From Styela clava (taxonomy: Eukaryota > Chordata > Ascidiacea > Stolidobranchia > Styelidae): a stretch of DNA of 64,000 bases. Location: the NCBI RefSeq assembly GCF_964204865.1, contig NC_135254.1, positions 7,693,001-7,757,000 of the forward strand. Reading direction: 5' to 3'. The notes beneath the pieces are model-generated. The model was not told the DNA's origin. It saw only the letters and a list, made by a program, of their open reading frames with translations, and did no database searches. Made by a program: the position numbers and the translations under genes. Positions 53,334 to 64,000 of this stretch are shown piece by piece (position 1 is the stretch's first letter; each line of letters begins with the position of its first letter).

Positions 53334-54317
53334 CAGGGGTAGGCAAACTACAGCCTGCGGGCCAGATCCGGCCCGCAGAACAATATAATCCGGCCCACGA
53401 AGCTTCACTGAATTATATTAACAACACAACTGTAATGACGATTATATTCTTTACGTAACAGAATTTGTTTTGAGACACTAAATTATATTATAACCTTACA
53501 AGTATATAATTCACAATCACTCGTTTAATGAGCCTATAAATTGATTATGAATAGACAAAATGCAACAGAACGTAAAAAAGTTGATGCTTAGTGCAAATGG
53601 TTTAACGGCGCAGAAAATATTCAAATGATCAGTCTTCGCGCTGCTTGAAATTTAACTGAAATCTGTGTGACAAAATGTGATTCATTGGCTATTCCCTCGG
53701 TTTTTAACGTTTCAAAAATATGTGCGGCCCGCCAATGACTTGCAAGTTGCAAAAGTATAATATAATTTACAATCACATAATCACTCGTTTAATGAGCCAA
53801 TAAATTGATTATGATTAGACAAATGGCAACAGAACGTAAAAAAGTTGATGCTGAGTGCAAATGGTTAAATGCCGCAGAAAATATTCAAATGATCAGTCTT
53901 CATTCTGCTTGAAATTTAACTGAAATCTGTGTGACAAAATGTGATTCATTGGCTATTCCCTCGGTTTTTAACGTTTCAAAAATATGTGCGGCCCGCCAAT
54001 GACTTGCAAGTTGCAAAAGTATAATATAATTTACAATCACATAATCACTCGTTTAATGAGCCAATAAATTGATTATGATTAGACAAATGGCAACAGAACG
54101 TAAAAAAGTTGATGCTGAGTGCAAATGGTTAAATGTCGCAGAAAATATTCAAATGATCAGTCTTCGTTCTGCTTGAAATTTAACTGAAATCTGTGTGACA
54201 AAATGTGATTCATTGGCTATTCCCTCGGTTTTTAACGTTTCAAAAATATGTGCGGCCCGCCAATGACTTGCAACCTTCAATTTTGGCTCGCGAACGACAA
54301 AAGTTTGCCGACCCCTG
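53334..54317 (+). mobile_element. hAT MITE with internal triplicated 264-bp unit
   Basis: Ends caggggtaggcaaac and tttgccgacccctg. The octamer atctagaa flanks both sides exactly. Inside, a 264-bp unit is present three times in tandem (tgtgcggcccgccaatgact at 53721, 53985 and 54249). Each unit contains the transposase-start fragment, ATGGCAACAGAACGTAAAAA in units 2 and 3, and the end fragment. 984 bp in total. Confidence 0.93.
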
Positions 54318-55049
54318 ATCTAGAATTATCAGTCATTGTCTGGCTACAAGATTTCATATGATTCAGCGAAAAGACAAAAAGCATTTTATCATTTATATTA
54401 AATCATTTACATAAAGCAATAATGTGAAAAAATTGACGCATAATGGATTATAAAAACAAAATTGAAAGAGAAAAATCACAGCCCTGTCATATACCGGTAT
54501 ATAAAATATAAACGTCTAAAACATTTATCTACACTTCACAAAACCAGGGATCATTACTATTGATTGAATATACACAATTAATTGCATTTGGTTTAATTTA
54601 AAAAGTTTTGAGTTCATACAATGTCTTCACAATCTTCTTCAATTAAATATTTTATCTAGCATTTTTACAGACTTACTTTGCTAGTTTTATTATGCATTGT
54701 AAATAATGTCTATAAAACATTCTACATTGCGATAGAGACTTTCTGAAAACACAATTGCATACAATTACTTACAGAATATGGATTCATAGAGATTAGCACA
54801 ATAGATGATATTTAACTGCACAATTTCACTCCGGAATGATGAAAATTTTTTCTAGCCATACAAAAATGTTTTAAGCACTGCCATATATATAAAATATGAA
54901 TGTCTAAAACATTTATCGACATTTCACAAAACCAGGGATCATCAAAACCGGCAGAATACATTCCAACTTCCAAGGTAATATTTTCAACGAATTGAAAAGC
55001 TATATTGAGCCAAAGTATCAAAGGTTCATAGATGATCTCTTAAATATTT
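54318..55049. repeat. GNAT-unit flank, third occurrence, with local duplication
   Basis: 54555-54865 matches 53055-53315. In addition aacgtctaaaacatttatc followed by cacttcacaaaaccagggat (54510-54555) recurs at 54898-54945. No GNAT frame is associated with this copy. Confidence 0.6.
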
Positions 55050-55862
55050 AGTTATGGGCTATTCCAAGTGACACTACAGGACAATTCCAGAAATTTTGCA
55101 TTTTGTTGGATGCAATATATTTTCACATTTTCAGCTACATGTTTTGTTTCATTGTCCGAACAGTTGCTTTATTGAATATGTAAAAAATTGCACAAAAGTT
55201 ACACCCAAGACTTACTTAGTAGATAAAAAAATATAGTAAAATATAGCGTGACACTACAGGACGGCAAATCCACCATGCACTAACAGTACGTTGTGTTGTG
55301 CTGTAAATTTTTGCGATGATACAGTAGGAGCCCATAGTATTTTCTGGTGCAGTAGCTGAACTACCCCTCTATGTGTTGCTCAAGTTACTTAATGTAACAC
55401 TGTAAATCCATGCCAATAATGTGCATATTGTATGTGACACTACAGGACGTGACACTACAGGACATTTTTCCACTTCGGAATAGCGGCCTCTATCATCTCT
55501 CAAAATTCTGGTAATAAATCGTTAGATGGGTGAAGAAATGTCCTACAGCACTGCAAACATTTAAACTTTATTAACTTAAATCCAGTGTGTCAATTCCATA
55601 TGGAATAACTGTACCACACAATCAAACACTTTGTGTCAGGAATCATCACAAAATATGTCAATTATACCAAAATTTCTACATTTCAGGCAATTTTTTATAA
55701 ACCATCAAAAACCTGGGTGAAATTTTAAATTGTTCGATGAAATGAATGCAGTCCAATAAATTTCCAATGTCATTTGATATCAAAAATGAAAAAAAATTAC
55801 TTTCACTACACATTTTGAAAAATTGATGGAATTCAACTTTTGCTTGGAATGGCCCTTATAAG
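55050..55862. mobile_element. TIR element with four copies of a GTGACACTACAGGAC motif
   Basis: Ends ttatgggctattccaag and cttggaatggcccttataa are imperfect inverted repeats. GTGACACTACAGGAC occurs at 55068, 55248, 55434 and 55449, the last two head to tail with no gap. About 810 bp, no transposase frame, class unknown. Confidence 0.65.
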
Positions 55863-57488
55863 TTATATTTGTTGTGGCTGGGGAGCCAGATATGTCAGAT
55901 GAAGTTGGAACTACCAGAAATTTTAGTGACTCCAGTTTTTAACCTTATAATTATTTTTCAACATTTATAATATTCTGATACATGATACAAATAGTAAAAT
56001 CTATCGTTTCCAGATCATAAATTTTTAAAATTTCAATTCATGATATTATGTTAAAAGTTAAATTTATATATTTAAAACTTTATATCATAGTTTTGAGTCC
56101 CGCTTCCACAAAACTGCATTTGGGCATATATTACATGTTGGTGGTCAAACTTAAAAAGCAGAAGCCGGAACCACCTTTGAATAATGTTAATTTCATTGCT
56201 CGAGACTAATGAAATATGACGAAAAAAGTTATTTGCAAAAAAGAGATACAGAAAAGACCTTGGAAAGAATCACAAAATGCATGCAAGTTCCAGTAAACAG
56301 TTGCAGAAACTGTTTGATTAATTTTAACGACGACAGTTCTAGTAATACGTAATCATATCACATTATGATGCCCTAACTTTGTGTTTTCCGAGAGAAAGGA
56401 GAGAGGAATCACCACGATGACAAATAGGATAGGAATGACGAATCGTGCCTAGTCATGGTTGGTGATGATCAATGAATTGAATCATATAAATCAAGGTTGA
56501 CTATTCAAAGAAATTTTGATACAAGGTCGAGGTGAAATTGAGATAAATTAATTTTCAATGTTTGGACAGTGATGGACATTCATATGAATCGATATTTTGT
56601 TCAGTCCTGACTCCTGACTAAATTTGACACTGATTTATAAAATCAAGTCAACAAGATGATGAAAATGAATTACCTTCTTACACTACATGTAGAGTATAAA
56701 AAGATTGAATCTATAACAAGAAATTTATTTGAGATACTGTTTAGCGATTGCCGATAGGATACAGCTGCTATTGCATAGTGTTAATCCGTTACAGCAGGGG
56801 TGTGTAACATTTTTTGTCAGTAGGGCATATAAACAACTTTAAACATCTAGCCTAGCCTCACAAAAATGCGGAATGTGGCTAGCCTATCGTTTAGCCTTAC
56901 AATAATAAAAGTACCTCGCGCGAAAGCGAAACTGCTATAAGGTGTGCAATTTTTGATGACGTCAGCGCACATGAAAAACGAATCCCAGAACCCACAAAGT
57001 TTTCTCCAACACACAGGAACTGACACAAAATTTTATCTTTATTATGTACACTGTACATATTTAAATAATTATTGTTGTTTAGGTACACGTTTGTTGATAT
57101 TTTGGGTATTTTGTATTGCGTAAGAAAGAATCAAAATAATTACCATTGTTTCTTATGACAAAATGAGTTCCAGTACTCGGACAAATCGTTAGTCGAACAC
57201 TAATCCGGAACGAATTATATTAGACTAGCGAAGTATCATTGTATGCTTGTAGGCGAAATGGAAAAGGGAATAAAAATATTCTTAATCACAGAAATGCTAC
57301 TGTGAAATCTTTTTTCCTTCAATAAGTCTGATTATTTTTTTTGTGAGAAATCCAATGGTGATGTGCAAATAGAAAGAGGACCAATTATGGACTGCAAATG
57401 GACAAGTAATCAATTGACAGTATTATCATTCAGCATTATTGCCAAACTTTTTTATATCAGTTTATATTATCTAATTTGCACAATAATT
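55863..57488. other. Gene-free stretch
   Basis: 56100-56310 resembles the GNAT downstream flank (gagactaatgaaatatgacg, agttatttgcaaaaaagag). 56925-57010 holds a fragment of the gacgtcatagcacac repeat. No coding region is supported. Confidence 0.45.
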
Positions 57489-57588
57489 AATTTGCTATTA
57501 ACTATATCAAATGAAGAAATTCACCTTACGGGTACTGTATTACGCGTAAGGTGTTTCTTCTTCAATTGATATAGTTAATAGCAAATTT
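57489..57588. repeat. Near-perfect hairpin, arms about 42 bases
   Basis: aatttgctattaactatatc with the following caccttacg (57489-57530) is mirrored by cgtaaggtg and gatatagttaatagcaaatt (57545-57588), around a 14-base centre. The arms differ by a few bases. The first block also recurs partly at 57661 (aatttgctattacag). Confidence 0.85.
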
Positions 57589-59079
57589 TAGAACTGTCAC
57601 AAAAAGCACGCACTTTTACAAAATATCAATTGAGAAAAATAAGGAAAAAATTGAATTCCAATTTGCTATTACAGTATTACCTGTATACAGATGTAATTTA
57701 TTGTTTTTGTGATGTCTAAAGTATTCCAGAGTGGTCCGCCATTACAACGGCGTTGTAGTGTTTGTTTATCCTTGGTCCATGCATGATCAGAGCTTCCTCA
57801 CAATCGCACCTGTTCAAGTTACGGTTGTGCGACAAGTTTGTCATTGCTTTTTTATCTTTACCTTGACGATAGAGATGACATATCATGCGTAAATTTGCGC
57901 CTATATCACTCTTGCTGCTATAACAAGGTCATATTTCATATGTTTGTATGTATATTTGTCATTTTATCATAGTGTGATTATTTTTTTTTGAGTGCAAATG
58001 CGTCATAATTTATAAATACACAACTACTTTGTGTTTACTTGGCAAGAAAAGTATTTTGACAGTGCAAGCGATCAACCTTTAGCATAACCTTTAGCAATCA
58101 AAACACAAAGAAACAATACCAGACTGTTTTGCTTACTACGCGCATAGCGAGCCAGCTGTGTAATTATCAAGCGCTGATTTTCAATTCAATAACTCGCGCC
58201 AGCTTTAGTTTAGGAATTCCACTTTGCACGCGTTTGAAATGTGACATAATGCGCTTTACATCAGACATAATACATTCCATTCTCTCTCATGTGTTTACTA
58301 CAGAGCTCAAATTGAAAAAACTTTTTCTCGAAAAAATTTTGAATTTGTTTTATACAAACGCGATGGAAAGAGAGAGAGACGCGTCACGTATTTCATCGAC
58401 CGTTGCCAGAATCTATTTGATGCCAGCTTTTCAAAGAAGGCTAAATGATGTTTCTAGAATGTTTGAACGAAGAGAAATGACAATTTTAGTTATGGGTGTC
58501 AAAATGGGCTCAGATTGGCGAGAAATAAAACAAACTTTTCAGACCACAAGGTGGCATACAACTCTAGTTTTGTTTTAAATTGCTTTGGGAGTTTAATATT
58601 AACTTCCACAAAAATACACAAACTGACAAATACATGCTGACATGGGGCATCCGAACGTTCAATTTGAGGCTCTGAAAGACTAATAGTTGCTTTTGGCCGT
58701 CGAGGTGGCATAAAACGATTTTCAGATTTTAGATTTGTAGATATAACAGTACTGCAGTATGAATTTGATTTTTAGTCGCCTAGAGTTCAGTTCAGTACGG
58801 CACACTATCCAAGAATTTCCCCTCATTTGATTCAATGAAACAAACACTATGTGTCTCACAAACGTGGGGCGTCTGGCACGACGGCAGATGCGTCATATCG
58901 CGCTATGCTTGTCTGAATAATAAACTAAATTAATCTCAGCCTTAACGCGACCAAAATTGCCGTTTTTTGCTAAAATCTCTCGAATGCCACGGTAGCAAAT
59001 TTTTTTTCTTCAGTAAATCTGATTATTTTACCCCGAGGAATTCAATGATGGCGTTTTCAGATTGTGCTTTTCTGTACAA
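57589..59079. other. Gene-free stretch
   Basis: The frame 58129-58578 starts on TTG and has no domain features. A short GA microsatellite lies at 58368-58378. Nothing else is supported. Confidence 0.4.
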
Positions 59080-59280
59080 TACCTACGGTACCGGTATCTG
59101 AGTATTCAAGTGATGGTACTAGTACCGGTACCAGCACGGTTATTACAGTACTTTTACAGAATTACCGGTAACTACTTCTGTCAGTCTGTTCGGTACCTAC
59201 CGTACTTTCAGATTTTTTAGCAGGATAATGTACGGTATAGGCCTATTACTGTAAAACCGTACCGGTACCATTTTCGAACA
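59080..59280. repeat. GGTACC/ACCGGT palindromic cluster 1
   Basis: Many overlapping short palindromes (acggtaccggtat, tagtaccggtacc, ttaccggtaac, cggtacctaccgta, accgtaccggtacc) within 200 bp. A similar cluster lies at 61455-61665. Confidence 0.7.
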
Positions 59281-61454
59281 ACTCTAAGTATGACACACTA
59301 CCGTAAACGCAGGTAACTTCGGATGGTTTATAACTTCGGATGAAATTTTCAATCGTTTATATCTCGACTAAATTACGTCATATTCTGCTTCTGGCAGTTT
59401 CTATAGAGAGTCCTTATATATCTTAATCTCTTATCATATTCAGTCGCCTAATAGGATTTATTTTTTGACACAAAAAATTACCTTTTTGCCAAAAATTGAC
59501 ACCTCGCTTTTGAGCGGCTAAAATAGCGACTTCTATCGACGCTAACTTCACTAAAAGACCGTCAATCGCTAGAGGGCATACACAATGTACAAGGAAAATT
59601 ACAGTGATCACGAGATGTCGTACGAGATTCAAGTAAAATATATTATTTTGATTTAAAAATTTCGTCAAAATATCGACGTTACGGTGCTTACGCTGAACGT
59701 GACGTCAACAACGTGATTCAATTTCGCTCCATTTAAGGCCGACGTCACATTGCGTAGCTCGTGCGTAACTCGCTGCGACATTTGAACGCCAGACTATGTG
59801 GCGCCACGTGTAGTTAAATATAAAGTGAAAACTCCTACCTGATCCTCGTCACCAAATCCTACAAAAACTTAATTATAGCCCCGGTCATATGCTGTTTATT
59901 TATTGTGAATCGGATTAATGCACATTAAATTTGTGTGTTAACATTTCGGCATTCTTCGACCGTATAGATGTTGTTGATACGTAAGGCTGATGAACAGCCA
60001 GATACGCGTATCTATACTATCACAATGACAAGGTTTTACGATCGGCGATGATAATATATTAAGAGTAGAATGTTGCACAGGTGAGCATGAAACTCTGCAC
60101 AGGTGCACACAGCAGGAGATTGGAGGTTTTTGGCGTTTTTATCCGTTTCATGTCTATCTGCCTGTGAATACATTATATCTGAATTATCAACACGGCCACA
60201 AGCTACACTGTTCCATATTGTTGTCCACTTCCATTTTTTTTACTTTTACTACCTAACGTAATTCATCATCCATTTTTCTTTTTTATTATTTTCATTCGTT
60301 TCATTTTTATTTTGTATTAAAAATTGCTTTCCATTTTTACTTTACGACTTATTTTATTCGTCCGTTTTTTATTTTCATTTGTCCCATGTTGTCTCATTTT
60401 TGTTTCGTATTGAAACGATCATAATAGCAAGATATAGCACTTTCATGAAATTAAGAATAGTCAAGAGATAAATGGTTTAGTTTTGCGAAACGTCAGGAAT
60501 AGGGCTGGGCAAAATTATTACATGCGTTGTATTTTGAAGCATTTAGCGGTAATAATTATGGCGCGACACTGTCAAAATCGTCGAGTAAAGTGCTGAGTTC
60601 GCAAATTCCGCAGATAAAATTGTGAATTAGTCGGTAACGGTTTTAGCTATAATAACCGTTGGGGTATTGTTTTGTTCAAAAAAAAAGTTAAAACTTGAGG
60701 GAAATAGTTATAATTAGTGTCCGACCCGCTATCAGGACCAAAAGCCTTATGACAAGTATAAATGCATAACGGCCGATTTATTCAATCATTATTATAAATA
60801 AAAATTCAGTATTCGCACAATCGCGGGTGCAAAGCATAACAACATCAATCATCGTCTTAATAAATATCTCCATCTCGGCGACGATAATAATATCACCGTT
60901 CGCTTTAAACTCGAACGATTAATAGTATACAAACGGTGATAAGTAAGATCAAAGCCAACACGTAAGATTAAATCAGAACAAAATTAATTTGGGTTTTGAA
61001 ATCAGTCCTTCTTGTCTTCAAGAGCTGTTGCCGATGTAAACACACGGGTACACCAGATATATAAAACTTTGATGTCCGCCGACCCGGAAGAATTAATAAT
61101 CACAAAAACGGCCGTCATAGATGAACGTCAGTGTGCGACACGCAAAACGAATCACGGCGTCGTAAGTTCTACGCAGCGACGTTATCACGCGTCACTGATC
61201 ACGCAGACATTTCTCTCTCACGACGAAGTGACGCAAAGCGAAAAGTGGCCATCCGAAGTTATAAACATTTGGAATACAGATCGGCAGGCAAATAAAGTCA
61301 ATAATTTGAATGAAAAAAAGTATTGATTGATATGAAACCGAGTTTATCGCGAGGAGAAAGGCTTCAATGTATTATATTCCAAGTTTGGCTTCAATTGAAC
61401 AATAAACGGCGGAGAAATTGTTCATAATATAGTGAAATCATCCGAAGTTACCTG
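59281..61454. other. Gene-free stretch
   Basis: A lone tagggctgggca element end at 60502. The frame 61012-61326 begins on TTG and shows no domain. No gene is supported. Confidence 0.4.
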
Positions 61455-61665
61455 CTTTTACGGTATACCGGTACCGGTATATATCGAGCAATACCGGTAC
61501 CGGTATTGTCTCGTTTCAGAGAAACGCATTTTACCGATGATCAGACACCCCTCTTTTATGAGCGTCTGGTCGCCCTCAATATTGGTGAAAATACAGTATA
61601 ATGAAGTCGCGCAAAGTACGCGGAACCGGTGCCGGTATCATGCAAACATTCCAGCATACGGTACC
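61455..61665. repeat. GGTACC/ACCGGT palindromic cluster 2
   Basis: cggtataccggtaccggtat, ataccggtaccggtattg, aaccggtgccggtatc and acggtaccgtacc within about 200 bp. The same motif set as at 59080. Confidence 0.7.
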
Positions 61666-62219
61666 GTACCTCAACACGATTATGGTATGTATCTGCCGTT
61701 ATATGCGTGCATATCTGCGTGTTACCGTTCAGTACTTGCTGAAATTCACTGTACTAGCAGAAGCTTAAAGGTTGAAACGCCTGCACCTGACCTTCCTCCT
61801 GTACAGAGCGAGCAGTTTGAATTTGACATGAACAAACAAATTCCGCAGTACTGTGTTTGGAGTCAAAAATTTTAATGCGAGGGTCATTTAAATAGTTGTA
61901 CTATTTGGTTATATATATTTGATATGGATAAGTATATACTGTATCTATATAACTAAGTATGGGCAATATTATAATATAGAACGTACACAACTAGAGCACC
62001 GTAGTTTTGCGATCTGTAACACCAACACAAAAAAATGAAAATATATACCAGGGTTTTCAGTCCAACCAATGACATTAAACAACATGATAGGCAACTCTGA
62101 CGTCACTCCGTAAGACTACAAGCGAAAGATTGTATTCCATGAAACGCTCCAATGCACATATTTCTCGTCGCCTTTCGCGACCGTTTTCAGCTCGCTTTTG
62201 CTACTCGGCGTCTTCTTTA

Positions 62220-62432
62220 CGTGTAGTACCTGCCTTTTTGCGACTGTAACGAAAGAGAATAATCTCTATATCTAAGAAGTTTTACTCACTTGGAAAGCTG
62301 GAATGGCAGACAAGCTGTAAAGAGCAATTCTGGACATCATAGACGTTTTTATCAGAGAAGATTACAAACGCGATAGCGGAAAGATTTGTGTGGAACATTT
62401 TGCAGATAATAACAAATTTCAAAGTTAGTAAT
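62220..62432 (+). pseudogene. Possible THAP-domain remnant
   Basis: One frame reads REDYKRDSGKICVEHFADNN at 62357-62416. The KICxEHF motif with a preceding basic stretch resembles the second half of a THAP zinc finger (C-x2-H ligand pair). Upstream frames contain stops and no convincing C-x2-4-C first half. It may be a remnant of a P-element-like transposase or a THAP gene exon, but could be chance. Confidence 0.3.
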
Positions 62433-64000
62433 TTTAATGTTTGCGCTTAAACATTAAAATTTCATTTAAAGAGGGTGTCATACAGGACAGCAAAACTGTT
62501 TTTACTTCTACTAGCGGTGCTGTGACACAAAGTTTGCACCTATCGAACTTGCTTTTGTAGGTGAATTAATTAGACATATTACATATTCAGTTAATCGTAG
62601 GTAACATTGCTGGGTACATAATGCCTCGTAGATAGGTTTGTTTAAATTTAGGAATTCAGCTCATAGCCCACTAATTAATATTATCTTGTATGCCCTGCAT
62701 TCAACTTGCAGCCTTACCGATCACCTGACCATGCTCATTTAGTTTGTCTCGAGCAAGTCTTCTTGAAAGATTTGTGTGAATGGAAACTACCTATATGTTT
62801 TGCCTTCCTTCGATTTTAGAAGACAAATTTATTCTGAGGGATTTCGCATATAATTCTCATTGGTTGTTGGCTGTTTATAATTCCTAATAATTGTCAATTC
62901 TGATTATACCAAAGAGTTAAAAAAAAAATTACGTAATTTACTGGCACCTCTTTCTTGTCAATACTCCAAGCTGAGGTAATAAACAAGACAATACATTTAT
63001 GTCATTTGGAAGCAAAATATGCACACTAATTAATAGTTTGACACATTGAGATAACACATCATCAGAAAATACAAGTTGAAGATATGTATGACCATCACAT
63101 GGTATTTAAAATTAAAAAAAAATTAATAGCGGTTGTGGAGTATGAAAAGTTCAAGACAAAGAAAAGAACAAAAGTTCATAGCTCATGAACTCTCAATTTT
63201 GCCTCCATTGCTTTGTGAAGGCCAATATAATTCGAGTGGCTGAATTAGTTATCTTTATGATAGCAACGATTTTGACCTAAAATTAACAAAAATACTACAG
63301 TATAAACTCAATGTTTTTTTAATTACATTTGTCCTGACGTTTGGTATCTTTTTTGTGTCACCAGCATACTAAGGCCAGGCTGAAATGATTTTATAGTACC
63401 AACTCTAACTAACGAGGTCACATGATCATGGGCTAATCTGGATCTTTGCGAAAAATAATTCCAGTAATGCAAAAAAGTTATTTTTATAATTTCATGTATA
63501 GATCAGTAAAAAAACACATGACATATTTTTTCGACAAGACATTTCGCACCACATTGCGTGGCGTAGGATTGTTTGAATTATTATTGATATTGATTTTTAG
63601 TAACTAAGTCGTTGTATAATTATATTAATATACGAACACATGGAAATTTTCTGTTCTAAGTTGGTCTTCGAATTTGTCATATTGACTGCTGAGCTTATTG
63701 TGTTTTTTCATTGTATTGATGGAAATATGCCAAATTAAACAATGTGCTTCAGAAATTTGTGAAATGCAAAAATATTGCAACTCTCATTTTCTTTGAAAAC
63801 GCCACCTTCTTCATGTACTTTGCGTTTAATTTAATCACTCAAGTGTTTTATTCAAGTATTCTTTTGCTAGCTTGATGTGTATTCTTAATTGGGTCAAAAT
63901 GTGAACAAAAAAAAATTAATTTTCCAGAACTACTTTCAGTAAATTGTTTTCTGTGTGAATAATCAATTTCACTTTAAAAGGTTTGAAAAATCTATTACAT
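62433..64000. other. Gene-free AT-rich end of window
   Basis: No coding region, structured repeat or element end recognised. Confidence 0.4.

Noticed and set aside
58129-58578. 149-residue plus-strand frame
   Set aside because: Starts on TTG, no domain, no similar copy in the window. Chance opening is possible.
61012-61326. 104-residue plus-strand frame
   Set aside because: Starts on TTG, no recognisable motif. Kept only as part of a gene-free stretch.
1-64000. CRISPR arrays, bacterial operons or phage genes
   Set aside because: Intron structure, repeat types and gene families are animal. The repeated 15-mer at 55068-55463 is not regularly spaced with unique spacers.

Overview
The window looks like AT-rich genomic DNA of an invertebrate chordate, most probably a solitary ascidian. 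I lean towards Styela-like tunicates, but only weakly, because the guess rests on gene families and repeat style and no marker gene fixes the species. The evidence for a compact metazoan genome is: collectin-like and C-type lectin exons joined by GT-AG introns, an E2F4/5 transcription factor, an APMAP (strictosidine-synthase-like) family, C2H2 zinc fingers, animal-type GNAT acetyltransferases, and a dense load of non-autonomous DNA transposons.

Layout. (1) 3.2-17.8 kb holds three tandem, same-strand collectin-like genes. Each has a signal-peptide/collagen exon, a short coiled neck exon and two CTLD exons, with phase-1/phase-1/phase-0 junctions. Gene A (3258-7962) has one frameshift and a lost stop. 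Gene B (9936-12120) carries several lesions and is a pseudogene. Gene C (14731-17809) reads through intact and encodes about 254 residues. (2) 20.7-44.6 kb holds five intronless APMAP-like genes on both strands (+, -, +, -, -), with a C2H2 zinc-finger gene (23622-24287, minus) between the first two. Four keep the N-terminal membrane anchor. The first has a one-base deletion inside the anchor. Related sequence blocks recur upstream of the copies and probably mark the promoter. (3) 48.3-49.2 kb has an intronless E2F4/5-like gene on the minus strand. (4) 49.7-52.6 kb has two tandem GNAT acetyltransferase genes. The first has lost its ATG. Downstream flanking sequence of this unit recurs without further GNAT genes to about 56.3 kb. 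(5) 56.3-64 kb has no gene I can support, only repeats, GGTACC-rich palindromic clusters and a possible THAP-domain remnant.

Mobile DNA fills the spaces. hAT-type MITEs are shown by CAGGGGT.. ends and 8-bp target duplications, perfect at 17148, 41385, 42409 and 53334 and nearly so at 15758, 18695 and 36389. Some still carry the first codons of a GTF2IRD2/ZBED-like transposase. A second family, with long inverted ends containing an AAGATGGCGGAC motif, occurs about ten times. Single foldback elements of other types, mariner-like ends and tRNA-derived SINEs with an ATCCT-type tail are also present.

The lectin genes probably make secreted oligomeric recognition proteins. The APMAP copies probably make type II membrane six-bladed beta-propeller hydrolase-like proteins. 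I see no operon or shared pathway linking the regions. The main theme is tandem duplication followed by decay of some copies, with transposons inserted in introns and flanks.
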